Shown piece after piece: positions 7,393-14,928 of a stretch of 35,105 bases of DNA. A program made the translations under genes and the position numbers. The number at the start of each line of letters is the position of its first letter. Positions within the stretch are counted from its first letter, which is position 1. The notes below the pieces were generated by a model. That model was not told the origin of the DNA. It did no database searches and worked only from the letters and a program-made list of their open reading frames with translations. Where the stretch lies: NCBI GenBank assembly GCA_041744755.1, contig JBGTKC010000274.1, forward strand, positions 1 to 35,105, given 5' to 3'. Source of the DNA: CALDTK01 sp041744755 (GTDB lineage: Bacteria; Bacteroidota; Bacteroidia; Chitinophagales; Saprospiraceae).

Positions 7393-8379
7393 TTACAGCG
7401 CCAAAATCTCGGCCAGCCGGATCAGCTCCTCACTCACGGGTTTCGCTTCCTCGATCGCTTGCTGGAAGGGCGTGAAAGTGATTTGGTCGTTAATCAGTCC
7501 CACGGCCTCCCCTCGTCTGCCAGCTAGTAATCCCTCTACGGCGCCGTGCCCGAGCCGACTTGCCAGGATTCTATCGAGTCTGCTCGGCGCACCCCCGCGT
7601 TGGAGGTGGCCCAGCATCGCCACACGAGCCTCCATCTCGGGAATCGCCTCACCGACGGCCGCGGCAATCTCGTTTATGTTGCCGACCTCATTGCCCTCCG
7701 CCACGATGATGAGGCTGAAGCGCTTCTTGCGGCGGATGCTCTTCTTGAGGAAATTGATCATGGACTCCAGCGCATTCGGGCCACTTTCCGGGATCAGGAC
7801 CCGCCCGGCGCCAGTGGCAATCGCGGTGCTCAGGGCGATAAAACCGGAGTGCCGCCCCATCACTTCCACGAAGAAGGTGCGACTGTGGCTCTCGGCCGTA
7901 TCGCGGATGCGGTCGACGCAATCGACGGCCGTATTGACGGCTGTGTCGTAGCCGATCGTAAGGTCGGTGCCGAAGATGTCGTTGTCGATCGTACCCGGCA
8001 CACCAATGATCGGGAGGTCGTACTCCTCACCGAAGATCTTGCCGCCGGCGTAGGTGCCGTTGCCTCCGATGACGACGAGGGCATCGATGTCATGGGCTAC
8101 GAGACTCTCGTAGGCCTGCTTGCGGCCCTCGGGCGTACGGAACCGGTCCGAGCGGGCGGTCTTTAGGAAAGTGCCCCCGCGCTGGATGATATTACCGACC
8201 GTGCGGCGCTCGAGCTGCTCGAGGTCACCGTTGATCATACCCTCGTAGCCGTGGTTGATCCCGTAGACGTGGAGGTTGTGGTAGGAGGCCGTCCGGACGA
8301 CGGCGCGGATGGCGGCGTTCATCCCGGGGGCGTCCCCGCCGCTGGTCATCACGGCGATGCGCTTGATCTCTGAGCTCAT
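7393..8379 (-). CDS. pfkA: 6-phosphofructokinase (ATP-dependent)
   Basis: A 328-residue protein of normal family length that phosphorylates fructose 6-phosphate in glycolysis. Motifs: MTSGGDAPGMNAAIR (11-25, nucleotide loop), GGNGTYAGG (105-113), PGTIDNDIFGTDLTIGYDTA (128-147, with the catalytic TIDND), VMGRHSG (173-179) and AEGNE. Glycine after GGN, rather than a second aspartate, fits an ATP enzyme rather than a pyrophosphate one. The ATG overlaps the stop of the upstream sugar-kinase gene in an ATGA, so the two are probably coupled and serve sugar entry into glycolysis. No dispersed element lies in this gene. Confidence 0.96.
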   Translation of the reverse strand: MSSEIKRIAVMTSGGDAPGMNAAIRAVVRTASYHNLHVYGINHGYEGMINGDLEQLERRTVGNIIQRGGTFLKTARSDRFRTPEGRKQAYESLVAHDIDALVVIGGNGTYAGGKIFGEEYDLPIIGVPGTIDNDIFGTDLTIGYDTAVNTAVDCVDRIRDTAESHSRTFFVEVMGRHSGFIALSTAIATGAGRVLIPESGPNALESMINFLKKSIRRKKRFSLIIVAEGNEVGNINEIAAAVGEAIPEMEARVAMLGHLQRGGAPSRLDRILASRLGHGAVEGLLAGRRGEAVGLINDQITFTPFQQAIEEAKPVSEELIRLAEILAL

Positions 8380-9230
8380 ACGGGGTAGTGGACCTCGCGG
8401 TGGTACGTAGTGAGCGCCTCGATGGGCTTCTTGGCGATATTACCGCAGGCGAGCCCGTGGGCGGTGCAAACTTCGCGCACGATGTCCTGGTAGTGGTAGG
8501 CGATGCTGCCGATAAAACTGATCGGGAGCTCCTTGGCGGCGGCGTACTTCAGGACGTGTCGCCGGACAAACTCCGTCACCGAATCAACGACCAGGCTACG
8601 GACGCATTGGTGCTCGAGATTGTCGTGGACGAAGGGACTGAAGCTTGCCAAGAAGCGATTCGGATTCCCCGGACCGTAAAGGGCGTCCCCGATGCTCTGA
8701 CGATTGTAGCCCGTACTTTCCTCGAACAGCTCGCGCACCTCCGGGGTAAGCTCGCGGTAGCTGTAGGCGCGGATGAGGCGCTTGCCGAGGTCCACACCCG
8801 AACCTTCGTCCCCGAGGAGCCACCCGAGGTTGGTGACGTTGTCGGTCACCCTGACGCCGTCGTAGAGGCAGGAGTTGCTGCCGGTACCGAGGATGCAGGC
8901 CACGCCGGCCGCGTCGCCGCAGGCGGCGCGTGCCGCGCCGAGCAGGTCGTGATGGACGAAGATTTCAGCCGAGGGGAAGTTGGCGTGGAGGATCGTCTGG
9001 AGGCGCTGCGCCCGACCGGCGTCCCAGATCCCGGTGCCGTAGTAATGCACCCACAGCACCTTGCCCTGCGGGATGTGCTCCGGGCAGACCGACGAGAGCA
9101 CGGTGTGCATCTCGGCGTCGGTGTGGAGGTTGGGGTTGACCCCAATGCCCGCCACCTCGTGCGCGCCAATCTCGGGGGAGTAAAAGGTCCAGTCGGCTTT
9201 GGTGGAGCCGACGTCGGCGACGAGGAACAT
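8376..9230 (-). CDS. BadF/BadG-family kinase, probable N-acetylglucosamine kinase
   Basis: A 284-residue protein of the ASKHA fold. Residues 4-14 (VADVGSTKADW) hold the phosphate-1 motif; ILGTGSNS (113-120) and GWLLGDEGSG (136-145) are the phosphate-2/adenosine features typical of the GlcNAc kinase branch of the BadF family. In Bacteroidota this branch phosphorylates amino sugars salvaged from peptidoglycan or chitin (family knowledge). I chose the ATG at 9230 (MFLVADVG); the longer frame begins with a TTG at 9260 that adds ten residues before the conserved strand. The stop overlaps pfkA by four bases (ATGA), so the pair form an operon. Confidence 0.85.
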   Translation of the reverse strand: MFLVADVGSTKADWTFYSPEIGAHEVAGIGVNPNLHTDAEMHTVLSSVCPEHIPQGKVLWVHYYGTGIWDAGRAQRLQTILHANFPSAEIFVHHDLLGAARAACGDAAGVACILGTGSNSCLYDGVRVTDNVTNLGWLLGDEGSGVDLGKRLIRAYSYRELTPEVRELFEESTGYNRQSIGDALYGPGNPNRFLASFSPFVHDNLEHQCVRSLVVDSVTEFVRRHVLKYAAAKELPISFIGSIAYHYQDIVREVCTAHGLACGNIAKKPIEALTTYHREVHYPV

Positions 9231-9256
9231 GTGCTTAGATAGTTGATCGGAAAGGG

Positions 9257-9264
9257 CCAAGGTA
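9257..9264 (-). promoter_or_regulatory. Possible -7 box for the sugar kinase-pfkA operon
   Basis: Minus strand TACCTTGG, 26 bp upstream of the ATG at 9230, resembles TAnnTTTG with one change. No TTG stands at the -33 distance. Confidence 0.35.
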
Positions 9265-9310
9265 AGAGGCCGTGGGAATTGCGCGGCGCGCTCCCCACCT
9301 TCGCCCTCAC

Positions 9311-10192
9311 ATGAAGCAAATCGCAGTCATCGGCGCCGGGACCATGGGCAACGGCATCGCCCACGTTTTCGCGCAGCACGGCCACGCCGTCACCCTTGTG
9401 GATGTCGACCCCGCCGCCCTCGAGCGCGCGCAGGCTACCGTCGCTCGTAACCTCGACAGGCAGGTGGGAAAAGGCAAGCTCACGGCCGAGGAAAAAGCAG
9501 ACACGCTCGGGAGACTACGGGTCTCAACCGTTTTGGCGGAAGCCGTACGGGACTGCGACCTCGTCGTCGAGGCCGCCACCGAGAATCCCACCGTCAAGCT
9601 CGACATCTTCCGCCAACTCGACCAGGCGGCTTCCGCCAAAACCATCCTCGCCACCAACACCTCGAGCATCTCGATCACGCAAATCGCCGCCGCCACGAAG
9701 CGACCCGACCAGGTCATCGGGATGCACTTCATGAATCCGGTACCGGTGATGCGCCTCGTCGAGGTGATCCGGGGCTACGCGACGAGCGATGCGACGACGG
9801 CCACCGTAATGCACCTCAGCACCGCGATCGGCAAGACCCCCGTCGAGGTCAACGACTACCCGGGCTTCGTCAGCAACCGGGTGTTGATGCCGATGATTAA
9901 CGAGGCAATCTACAGTCTCTGGGAGGGCGTCGCCCAGGTCGAGGCGATCGACACGGTCATGATGCTCGGGATGGCGCACCCGATGGGGCCGCTGCAGCTC
10001 GCCGACTTCATCGGCCTCGACGTGTGCTTGAGCATATTGCGCGTCCTCCAAAACGGATTCGGGCTCGATCGCTACGCGCCTTGTCCGCTGCTGGTCAATA
10101 TGGTGGCCGCGGGTCGCCTGGGCGTCAAGAGCGGGGAGGGGTTCTACCGGTACGCAGCAGGTAGTAAGGACAGCGAAGCTCTGCGCTTCTGA
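9311..10192 (+). CDS. 3-hydroxybutyryl-CoA dehydrogenase
   Basis: A 293-residue NAD(P)-dependent 3-hydroxyacyl-CoA dehydrogenase. Rossmann motif GAGTMGNGIAH at 8-18; LVVEAATEN; ILATNTSSISIT; the catalytic region GMHFMNPVPVMRLVEVIRG; and a C-terminal dimerisation domain with YPGFVSNRVLMPMINEAI and HPMGPLQLADFIGLDVCL. The size and single-domain build fit the butyrate/PHB-type enzyme (Hbd/PaaH-like) rather than the multifunctional β-oxidation protein. The start is the ATG at 9311; the frame is open upstream but the Rossmann strand begins right here. It is divergent from the sugar-kinase operon with 80 bp between them. Two dispersed elements in opposite orientation lie 83 bp apart (9529, 9628). 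Confidence 0.93.
   Translation: MKQIAVIGAGTMGNGIAHVFAQHGHAVTLVDVDPAALERAQATVARNLDRQVGKGKLTAEEKADTLGRLRVSTVLAEAVRDCDLVVEAATENPTVKLDIFRQLDQAASAKTILATNTSSISITQIAAATKRPDQVIGMHFMNPVPVMRLVEVIRGYATSDATTATVMHLSTAIGKTPVEVNDYPGFVSNRVLMPMINEAIYSLWEGVAQVEAIDTVMMLGMAHPMGPLQLADFIGLDVCLSILRVLQNGFGLDRYAPCPLLVNMVAAGRLGVKSGEGFYRYAAGSKDSEALRF
9529..9544 (+). repeat. Dispersed GNRA hairpin element, GGAA loop
   Basis: Reads CGTTTT-GGC-GGAA-GCC. Sense to the dehydrogenase gene, encoding VLAEA. Forms an inverted pair with 9628-9643, which has the same loop. Confidence 0.8.
9628..9643 (-). repeat. Dispersed GNRA hairpin element, GGAA loop
   Basis: Minus strand reads GGTTTT-GGC-GGAA-GCC. Antisense to the dehydrogenase gene, whose sense strand encodes ASAKT at this point, next to the conserved ILATNTSS. 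Confidence 0.8.
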
Positions 10193-10296
10193 CTCTACCG
10201 TTTGGGGCTGCGACGCTTGCATAACGAAGAGAACGTTTGGTGGTTCGGGGGTAGACGTGACGCAGCAATCGTCCAAAGGATCAGACTTGCTCCGCG

Positions 10297-10746
10297 TCAG
10301 CCGTCGCCCTCCTCATTGTCCTCGGTGTCCACCCAACCCCAATCATATCCGGGATCGGCATCGCGGAACTCATCGATGTCCCGGCGCTCGCGCTTCGTCG
10401 GGCGGCCGGCGCCCCGCTCCCTGAGTCCGGGAGTCGCCCCCGAACTGGACCACGCGTCGAATTTGTTGAGCTCTTCGGCCGGGGTGACGTCACGGTAGCA
10501 CGTGATGGCGATCGGTGCGCCCACACGTTTATCGAGCACCTGGAGCACCTCGTACTCCATATCGTAGCCGTTGCGGCGCACGCGCAGCTTGTCGCCCGGC
10601 GTCACCAAGCTGGAGGCCTTGAGGGTCTTGCCGGCGCGCTTGACGTGGCCCTGCTTGACGACTTCGCTGGCGATGGTGCGGCTCTTGAAGATGCGCACGG
10701 CCCATAGCCACTTGTCGATCCTTACCTTATCCTTGTCTCCCGCCAT
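10297..10746 (-). CDS. S4-domain RNA-binding protein, Hsp15-like
   Basis: A 149-residue protein whose first ~60 residues are an S4 fold: RIDKWLWAVRIFKSRTIASEVVKQGHVKRAGKTLKASSLVTPGDKLRVR. This is the pattern of the heat-shock protein Hsp15/HslR, which binds stalled 50S subunits carrying nascent chains (family knowledge). The C-terminal third is acidic and low in complexity (DEFRDADPGYDWGWVDTEDNEEGDG), not conserved in E. coli Hsp15. It is convergent with the dehydrogenase gene and divergent from terC. A TACTTTGG box lies 9 bp upstream of its ATG. Confidence 0.85.
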   Translation of the reverse strand: MAGDKDKVRIDKWLWAVRIFKSRTIASEVVKQGHVKRAGKTLKASSLVTPGDKLRVRRNGYDMEYEVLQVLDKRVGAPIAITCYRDVTPAEELNKFDAWSSSGATPGLRERGAGRPTKRERRDIDEFRDADPGYDWGWVDTEDNEEGDG

Positions 10747-10755
10747 AACGTGGCG

Positions 10756-10763
10756 CCAAAGTA
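10756..10763 (-). promoter_or_regulatory. Possible -7 box for the S4 gene
   Basis: Minus strand TACTTTGG, 9 bp before the ATG. It is set back-to-back with the terC box at 10790-10797, with 26 bp between them, which include an inverted repeat CGCGGC (10768-10773) / GCCGCG (10779-10784). Confidence 0.35.
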
Positions 10764-10789
10764 GAGACGCGGCTCCGGGCCGCGGCGCC

Positions 10790-10797
10790 TACCTTGT
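10790..10797 (+). promoter_or_regulatory. Possible -7 box for terC
   Basis: TACCTTGT resembles TAnnTTTG. It is 68 bp before the chosen GTG start, making the leader longer than for most neighbours. The TTG inside it opens a longer frame that I reject as a start. Confidence 0.35.
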
Positions 10798-10865
10798 TGA
10801 ACGCCCCGCACACACGCCCCGCCCCGCCCTTCTACTATCGGGGCTGCTACCAACCCCCCGCCCCC

Positions 10866-11867
10866 GTGATCTGGATCCTCTTCATCGCCATTATCTGCGG
10901 TCTGCTCGCCGTCGACCTCGGCCTCCTCAACCCCAATCCCCACGTCGTTCACGCCAAGGAGGCGCTGAAGTGGACAGCCCTGTGGACCTCGCTCGCGCTC
11001 GCGTTCGGGGTCTTCTTATACTTCGGGTACGACGCGCACTGGCTCGGCCTAGGGGAGACGGTTGGCGCCGTCGGGCTCGAGGGACGCGAGGCTGCGATCC
11101 AGTACGTCACGGGCTACCTCGTAGAGCTAAGTCTATCGATGGACAACGTCTTCGCCATCGCTTTGATCTTCGCCGCCTTCGGGATTGCGCCGCTCCACCA
11201 ACACCGAATCCTCTTCTGGGGTATCCTCGGGGCGATCATCTTCCGCGGGCTCATGATCGGAGTCGGCGCGGTACTCCTCGAGCGCTTCGAGTGGATCCTC
11301 TACATCTTCGGACTCATCTTGCTCTACAGTGCTTACACGATGTACCGCTCCGGCGGGGAGGAGGTCCATCCTGAGGACAACCGCGTGGTAAAATGGCTCA
11401 GTAAGGTCTACCCCGTAAGCCACGAACACGCCGACGATCACTTTTTCGTAATTCGAGACGGGGTACGTATGGCGACGCCCGCGTTCGTTGCTCTTCTCGT
11501 GGTCGAGACCACCGACATCCTGTTCGCGTTCGATTCCATCCCGGCCATCTTCGGGGTGACGCGCGACCCGTTTATCGTGTTTACGTCCAATATATTTGCC
11601 ATCCTCGGTCTGCGTTCGCTATACTTCCTGCTGGCGAGCATGATGGACCGCTTCCACCTGCTAAAATACGCCCTCGTACTCATCCTGGCCTTCGTCGGCG
11701 TCAAACTTCTTCTGCACGACGTGATTCATCTGCCGGCGTGGGTCTCGCTCGCCGTCATCGCCTTGCTGCTCGGCGGCGGTGTAGGGTTCAGCTTGCGCCA
11801 AAACCCGACGACCCTCGCCGAGGTCGAAGCCACACCGGCCGGGCCCGAGCACGCGGAACTCGAATGA
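10866..11867 (+). CDS. TerC-family integral membrane protein
   Basis: A 333-residue protein with eight or nine membrane segments. Diagnostic motifs: ELSLSMDNVFAIALIFAAF (88-106) and ETTDILFAFDSIPAIFGVTRDPFIVFTSNIFAILGLRSLYF, whose acidic residues lie in the membrane core of the TerC/Alx family. Members act in metal (Mn2+) export or tellurite resistance and in metalation of exported proteins (family knowledge); which applies here is unknown. I prefer the GTG at 10866 (M-IWILFIAIICGLLAVDLG), because the frame upstream is proline-rich and starts inside a promoter box. The C-terminal tail carries a dispersed element (11790) encoding SLRQNP. Confidence 0.9.
   Translation: MIWILFIAIICGLLAVDLGLLNPNPHVVHAKEALKWTALWTSLALAFGVFLYFGYDAHWLGLGETVGAVGLEGREAAIQYVTGYLVELSLSMDNVFAIALIFAAFGIAPLHQHRILFWGILGAIIFRGLMIGVGAVLLERFEWILYIFGLILLYSAYTMYRSGGEEVHPEDNRVVKWLSKVYPVSHEHADDHFFVIRDGVRMATPAFVALLVVETTDILFAFDSIPAIFGVTRDPFIVFTSNIFAILGLRSLYFLLASMMDRFHLLKYALVLILAFVGVKLLLHDVIHLPAWVSLAVIALLLGGGVGFSLRQNPTTLAEVEATPAGPEHAELE
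11790..11805 (-). repeat. Dispersed GNRA hairpin element, GCAA loop
   Basis: Minus strand reads GGTTTT-GGC-GCAA-GCT. Antisense to terC, in its variable C-terminal tail. Confidence 0.75.
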
Positions 11868-11959
11868 AACTGTGAGTGAGGAGATCTGGGGAAGACCTCC
11901 ACAGTATGTTGATCGATCCGCTGCCTCGTCGCTCCGGACACTTCCCGCGCCTCATTCGC

Positions 11960-12763
11960 TCATTGCCAATCTTTCGACAATCCGTACACCGCCGCCACCG
12001 GCAGCTGGGCATAGATGACCGCCGCAAGTTTTAGCGAAAGCGAATCCGACACCGCGAAGGTCGACCCGAAGGAGATTCGCTGGCCGAGGGTCTGGTAGCC
12101 GACCATCAGTTGCAGCCGTTCCGCGGGTGCGTAGCGGATGCCGAGCTGCCCGTTGACCGGCTCCGAGACCGCTTGTGAGGCCGCCACCAATATGGTGACT
12201 TTCGGACTGCTCTCGTAGTCGATCCCGACCTGCAGTCGGCGCTGCGCCATTGGGACGAAGCTGCGTGACGTATAGCTGTAGTGTGCCCCGGCGCGGAGCG
12301 TGGCGGTTATGCGGTAGGCGATCCCTCCCTCGGCAATGGGGAGCAGCTCCCTGCCGTACTCCGCGTAGTTGCCGGTGAGCACGCCGATCCGCAGGCCGGC
12401 CTCCAGGCCTTCCGAGAGGGAGCGGCTAACGCCGAGGCGGAATGCAGATACGCTGTAGCCCGGAGGGGTAAAGTGCTGAATGCCGAGCTGGAAGCGAGTC
12501 CCTTCCCCGCGACTCTGGAGCCCCAAATCGAGTCCGAAGCGCGAGAGCGCCGCGGGCCCGGTGAGGCTCGTGCCGTAGACCTGTACGCTGAGGCGCGACT
12601 CGCCTAGTGGTTTGGCTGCCGGATTGCCGCTCGCCCCCCAGATGCGCTGGTGCGCGACGACGGCCTCGCCGAGCCCTGCCGACTCCGGTGTCGGGACCTG
12701 GGCTTTCGCCAAAACCGCGCACGCCGCGATGCCTGCCATTAGGCCGCAGCGCCGCGCAGTCAC
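11960..12763 (-). CDS. Predicted outer-membrane β-barrel protein, possibly PorP/SprF-like
   Basis: A 267-residue protein. A signal peptide (TARRCGLMAGIAACAVLAKA, cleavage before QVPTPES) is followed by alternating β-strand patterns throughout (FGLDLGLQSRGEGTRFQLGIQHF, SAFRLGVSRSLSEGLEAGLRIGV, LRAGAHYSYTSRSF, LQLMVGYQTLGQRISFGSTFAV). The opening AHQRIWGASGNPAA resembles the start of PorP/SprF-type proteins of the type IX system, but the match is loose. I chose the GTG at 12763, which overlaps the GH1 stop in a GTGA and supplies an Arg-rich n-region; an ATG at 12739 is the alternative. It would be translated together with the GH1 protein. Elements lie at 12026 and 12701, the latter inside the signal peptide. 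Confidence 0.6.
   Translation of the reverse strand: MTARRCGLMAGIAACAVLAKAQVPTPESAGLGEAVVAHQRIWGASGNPAAKPLGESRLSVQVYGTSLTGPAALSRFGLDLGLQSRGEGTRFQLGIQHFTPPGYSVSAFRLGVSRSLSEGLEAGLRIGVLTGNYAEYGRELLPIAEGGIAYRITATLRAGAHYSYTSRSFVPMAQRRLQVGIDYESSPKVTILVAASQAVSEPVNGQLGIRYAPAERLQLMVGYQTLGQRISFGSTFAVSDSLSLKLAAVIYAQLPVAAVYGLSKDWQ
12026..12041 (+). repeat. Dispersed hairpin element, AGC subclass
   Basis: Reads AAGTTTTAGCGAAAGC, then G. Same core as 1406. The outer stem position is A against G; two further T-A pairs are possible beyond it. Antisense to the barrel-like gene near its 3' end. Confidence 0.6.
12701..12716 (-). repeat. Dispersed GNRA hairpin element, consensus form
   Basis: Minus strand reads GGTTTTGGCGAAAGCC, exact consensus. 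Sense to the barrel-like gene, encoding VLAKA at the signal-peptide cleavage region. Confidence 0.85.
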
Positions 12764-13938
12764 AGCTCGAGTTCCTTGGTCTCGGTGAGGTCGGCGTACC
12801 AGTCGGCGGTGGCGGTGTTGACGCGGTCGAGAGTACCCGGATCGACGGCCATCAGGCCGAAGCGGTAGCTCGGCCCGAGGTGCCACTCAAAATTGTCCCA
12901 GGCACTCCAGACGTTGTACCCGATCACCGGCACCCCCTGGCGGATGCAACCGTGGACCGCAGTGAGGTACTGTGTCAACAGGTTTTGGCGAAAGCCGTCG
13001 TCCGCCGTGCAGACGCCGTTGGCGAGCACCCAGACCGGCTTGCCGCTGTCCTTGTGGGCGCGCTGGATGTTGTAGGCCAGGCCTTCGACCTTGAGGGCGT
13101 ACATGTCGTCGTGCAGGAGGCCCATCGCCTCCACCTTGGCGCGATTGTCCACTACGTCGAGCGCCGCCGGCGAGAAGGGCACGTAGGCGAAGTAGCTCAG
13201 TCCCACGAAGTCGGTAGGCTCGAAGAGCTTGATGCTGCGCGTGTAATACCACCAGTCCACGAGCTTGGCCGTGGCCTGCGCGCGGAAGCCGCGCCCCTCG
13301 AGGTATGCGCACCCGAGGCTGTAGCCCACGCGGGCCTGCGGGTAGCGCGCCTTCAGCTTGCGGTAGATGTGGAGGTGCGCCTGGCCCATGTTGCCGGCCA
13401 CGCGCGTGGCCTTGGTGAGGCTTTTCTCGTAGGGTGGCCACACCCCCCGGAAGTAAGCCTGGAGCGCGAAGGTATTTGGCTCATTGAAGGTGCTCCAGTC
13501 GGTGACTAAATCCCCGAAGGCCTCCATGACGCGGGCCGCGTAATCGTAGAACACCTCGAGATTGGATTCCCAAACCCAGCCGCCGGTGGCCTCGAACCAG
13601 GCTGGGTGGGCGAAGTGGTGCAGCGTGAGCATGACGTCGACGCCGCGCTCGCGCAGGTCGGCGAAGAACTCGCGGTACTGGGCCACGAGCCCCTTGTCGA
13701 AGGCGGCGTACTGCTGGCGCTGGAGAGCCGCCCAGTCGAGGCTGCAAGTGTAGATCGTCCCAAATCGCGCGATGGTGGCGGCGTCCTCGTGGCGCCGGCG
13801 CTCGTGGTCGGTGGTGCGGTCGAAGATGCGGCCGTCGCGGGCGCGCAGGCCGCGGAAGTTGTGCTCGGAGGCGGTCTCGATCTGGGCCGCGGAGGTGGCG
13901 GTGCCCCACGCGAAATCATCCGGGAAGGTTAGCGTCAT
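12760..13938 (-). CDS. Glycoside hydrolase family 1 protein lacking the catalytic nucleophile
   Basis: A 392-residue GH1 TIM barrel. Seen: N-terminal FAWGTATSAAQIE, LHHFAHPAWF, the acid/base motif STFNEPN (Glu present), and near the C-terminus GYNVWSAWDNFEWHLGPSYRFGL. The nucleophile strand, normally ITENG, reads VWVLANGVCTADD: the glutamate is alanine (codon GCC). The usual RFSLSW strand is also altered (IYTCSLDW). A retaining glycosidase cannot work in the ordinary way without that glutamate, so this is probably a pseudoenzyme or sugar-binding protein, or it has changed chemistry. No signal peptide is visible. The frame is otherwise intact. A dispersed element (12981) starts five codons after the lost residue and encodes GFRQN. 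It is the first gene of a pair with the barrel-like protein (GTGA overlap); the -7 box lies just 4 bp before the ATG. Confidence 0.88.
   Translation of the reverse strand: MTLTFPDDFAWGTATSAAQIETASEHNFRGLRARDGRIFDRTTDHERRRHEDAATIARFGTIYTCSLDWAALQRQQYAAFDKGLVAQYREFFADLRERGVDVMLTLHHFAHPAWFEATGGWVWESNLEVFYDYAARVMEAFGDLVTDWSTFNEPNTFALQAYFRGVWPPYEKSLTKATRVAGNMGQAHLHIYRKLKARYPQARVGYSLGCAYLEGRGFRAQATAKLVDWWYYTRSIKLFEPTDFVGLSYFAYVPFSPAALDVVDNRAKVEAMGLLHDDMYALKVEGLAYNIQRAHKDSGKPVWVLANGVCTADDGFRQNLLTQYLTAVHGCIRQGVPVIGYNVWSAWDNFEWHLGPSYRFGLMAVDPGTLDRVNTATADWYADLTETKELEL
12981..12996 (+). repeat. Dispersed GNRA hairpin element, consensus form
   Basis: Reads GGTTTTGGCGAAAGCC, exact consensus. Antisense to the GH1 gene; the complement encodes DGFRQN just after the degenerate nucleophile motif. 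Confidence 0.85.
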
Positions 13939-13942
13939 GGCG

Positions 13943-13950
13943 GCAAGGTA
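13943..13950 (-). promoter_or_regulatory. Possible -7 box for the GH1 gene, leaderless arrangement
   Basis: Minus strand TACCTTGC ends 4 bp before the ATG at 13938, so transcription would begin at or next to the A of ATG. Confidence 0.4.
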
Positions 13951-14022
13951 GCGAGGGGCGTCTGGTCGCGGTGTGGGGAGCGCGGGGCGGCGGGTAACAA
14001 TTATGCGTCCGATCTTCGCGGT

Positions 14023-14928
14023 ATGAAACTCCTCGACGGTGGCGTCCTCGCCGCTCGCATCAAGGCTGAACTCGCCGAGCAGGTAGCCTCCCACGTCATG
14101 CTAGGTAATCGGGCGCCACACCTGGTGGCCGTGCTGGTGGGCGAGCACCCGGCCAGCGCCTCCTACGTGCGCAACAAGATCAGCAGCTGCGAGGAGGTCG
14201 GCTTCCGCAGCACCATCGAACGCCTGCCCGAGACCGTGACGCAGGTCGAGCTCCTCGACCTCATCGCGCGCCTCAACGCCGACGCAAGCGTCGACGGCTT
14301 CATCGTCCAGCTGCCGCTCCCGCCTCACGTCGACGAGACCGCCGTGACGCTTGCCATCGACCCGGCCAAGGACGTCGACGGATTTCACCCGATGAATTTC
14401 GGACGCATGGCGCAAGGGTTGGACGCCTACCTACCGGCCACGCCCTACGGCATTTTGCAGCTGTTGGAGCGCTACGACATCCCCACTGCCGGCAAGCACG
14501 CCGTGGTGCTCGGGCGCTCCAATATCGTCGGCACGCCCATCGCCATTCTGTTGAGCCGTAAGGCCCGCGTCGGGGACGCCACCGTGACCCTCTGCCACTC
14601 GCGCACGCAGGACCTGGCGCAGGTTTTGGCGACAGCCGACATCCTCATAGCCGCCATCGGGCGCCCGAACTACGTGACGGCCGACATGGTGAAACCCGGG
14701 GCCGTCGTCATCGACGTGGGCATCAATCGCCTCGAAGACGACACCCGCAAGCGTGGCTACCGCCTCGTGGGAGACGTCGACTTCGAGGGCGTGGCGCCGA
14801 AGTGCTCCGCGATCACACCCGTGCCCGGTGGCGTTGGCCCAATGACGGTCGTGAGCCTGATCCAGAACACCCTGCGCGCGGCCCGCGGCGAGGTCTACAA
14901 CGCTCGCGAGACCTACTTATCCGCGTGA
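14023..14928 (+). CDS. folD: Bifunctional methylenetetrahydrofolate dehydrogenase/cyclohydrolase
   Basis: A 301-residue protein of normal FolD length. It interconverts 5,10-methylene-, methenyl- and 10-formyl-tetrahydrofolate in the cytoplasm. Motifs: SYVRNKISSCEEVGF (catalytic Tyr and Lys), DGFIVQLPLPPHV, PAKDVDGFHPMNFGRM, PATPYGILQLL, VVLGRSNIVGTPIAILL (dinucleotide loop), and TPVPGGVGPMTVVSLIQNTL at the C-terminus. First gene of a three-gene run; its TGA shares GTGA with the prmA start. An element at 14622 encodes LATA within the ADILIAAIG region. Divergent from the GH1 gene with 84 bp between. Confidence 0.97.
   Translation: MKLLDGGVLAARIKAELAEQVASHVMLGNRAPHLVAVLVGEHPASASYVRNKISSCEEVGFRSTIERLPETVTQVELLDLIARLNADASVDGFIVQLPLPPHVDETAVTLAIDPAKDVDGFHPMNFGRMAQGLDAYLPATPYGILQLLERYDIPTAGKHAVVLGRSNIVGTPIAILLSRKARVGDATVTLCHSRTQDLAQVLATADILIAAIGRPNYVTADMVKPGAVVIDVGINRLEDDTRKRGYRLVGDVDFEGVAPKCSAITPVPGGVGPMTVVSLIQNTLRAARGEVYNARETYLSA
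14622..14637 (+). repeat. Dispersed hairpin element, GACA loop
   Basis: Reads GGTTTT-GGC-GACA-GCC. Stem as in the consensus; the loop is GACA rather than GNRA. Sense to folD, encoding VLATA. Confidence 0.75.

Noticed and set aside
8388..9242. A 284-codon plus-strand open frame opposite the sugar-kinase gene
   Set aside because: The complementary frame has clear ASKHA kinase motifs; this frame is its shadow with skewed Val/Gly/Asp content.
9524..10276. A 250-codon minus-strand open frame opposite the dehydrogenase gene
   Set aside because: Rich in His, Arg and Val with no domain; the plus strand encodes an unmistakable hydroxyacyl-CoA dehydrogenase.
10794..10865. An N-terminal extension of TerC from the TTG at 10794
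   Set aside because: The codon lies within a likely -7 promoter box and the added residues are proline-rich and unlike the family; the GTG at 10866 begins directly at the first membrane helix.
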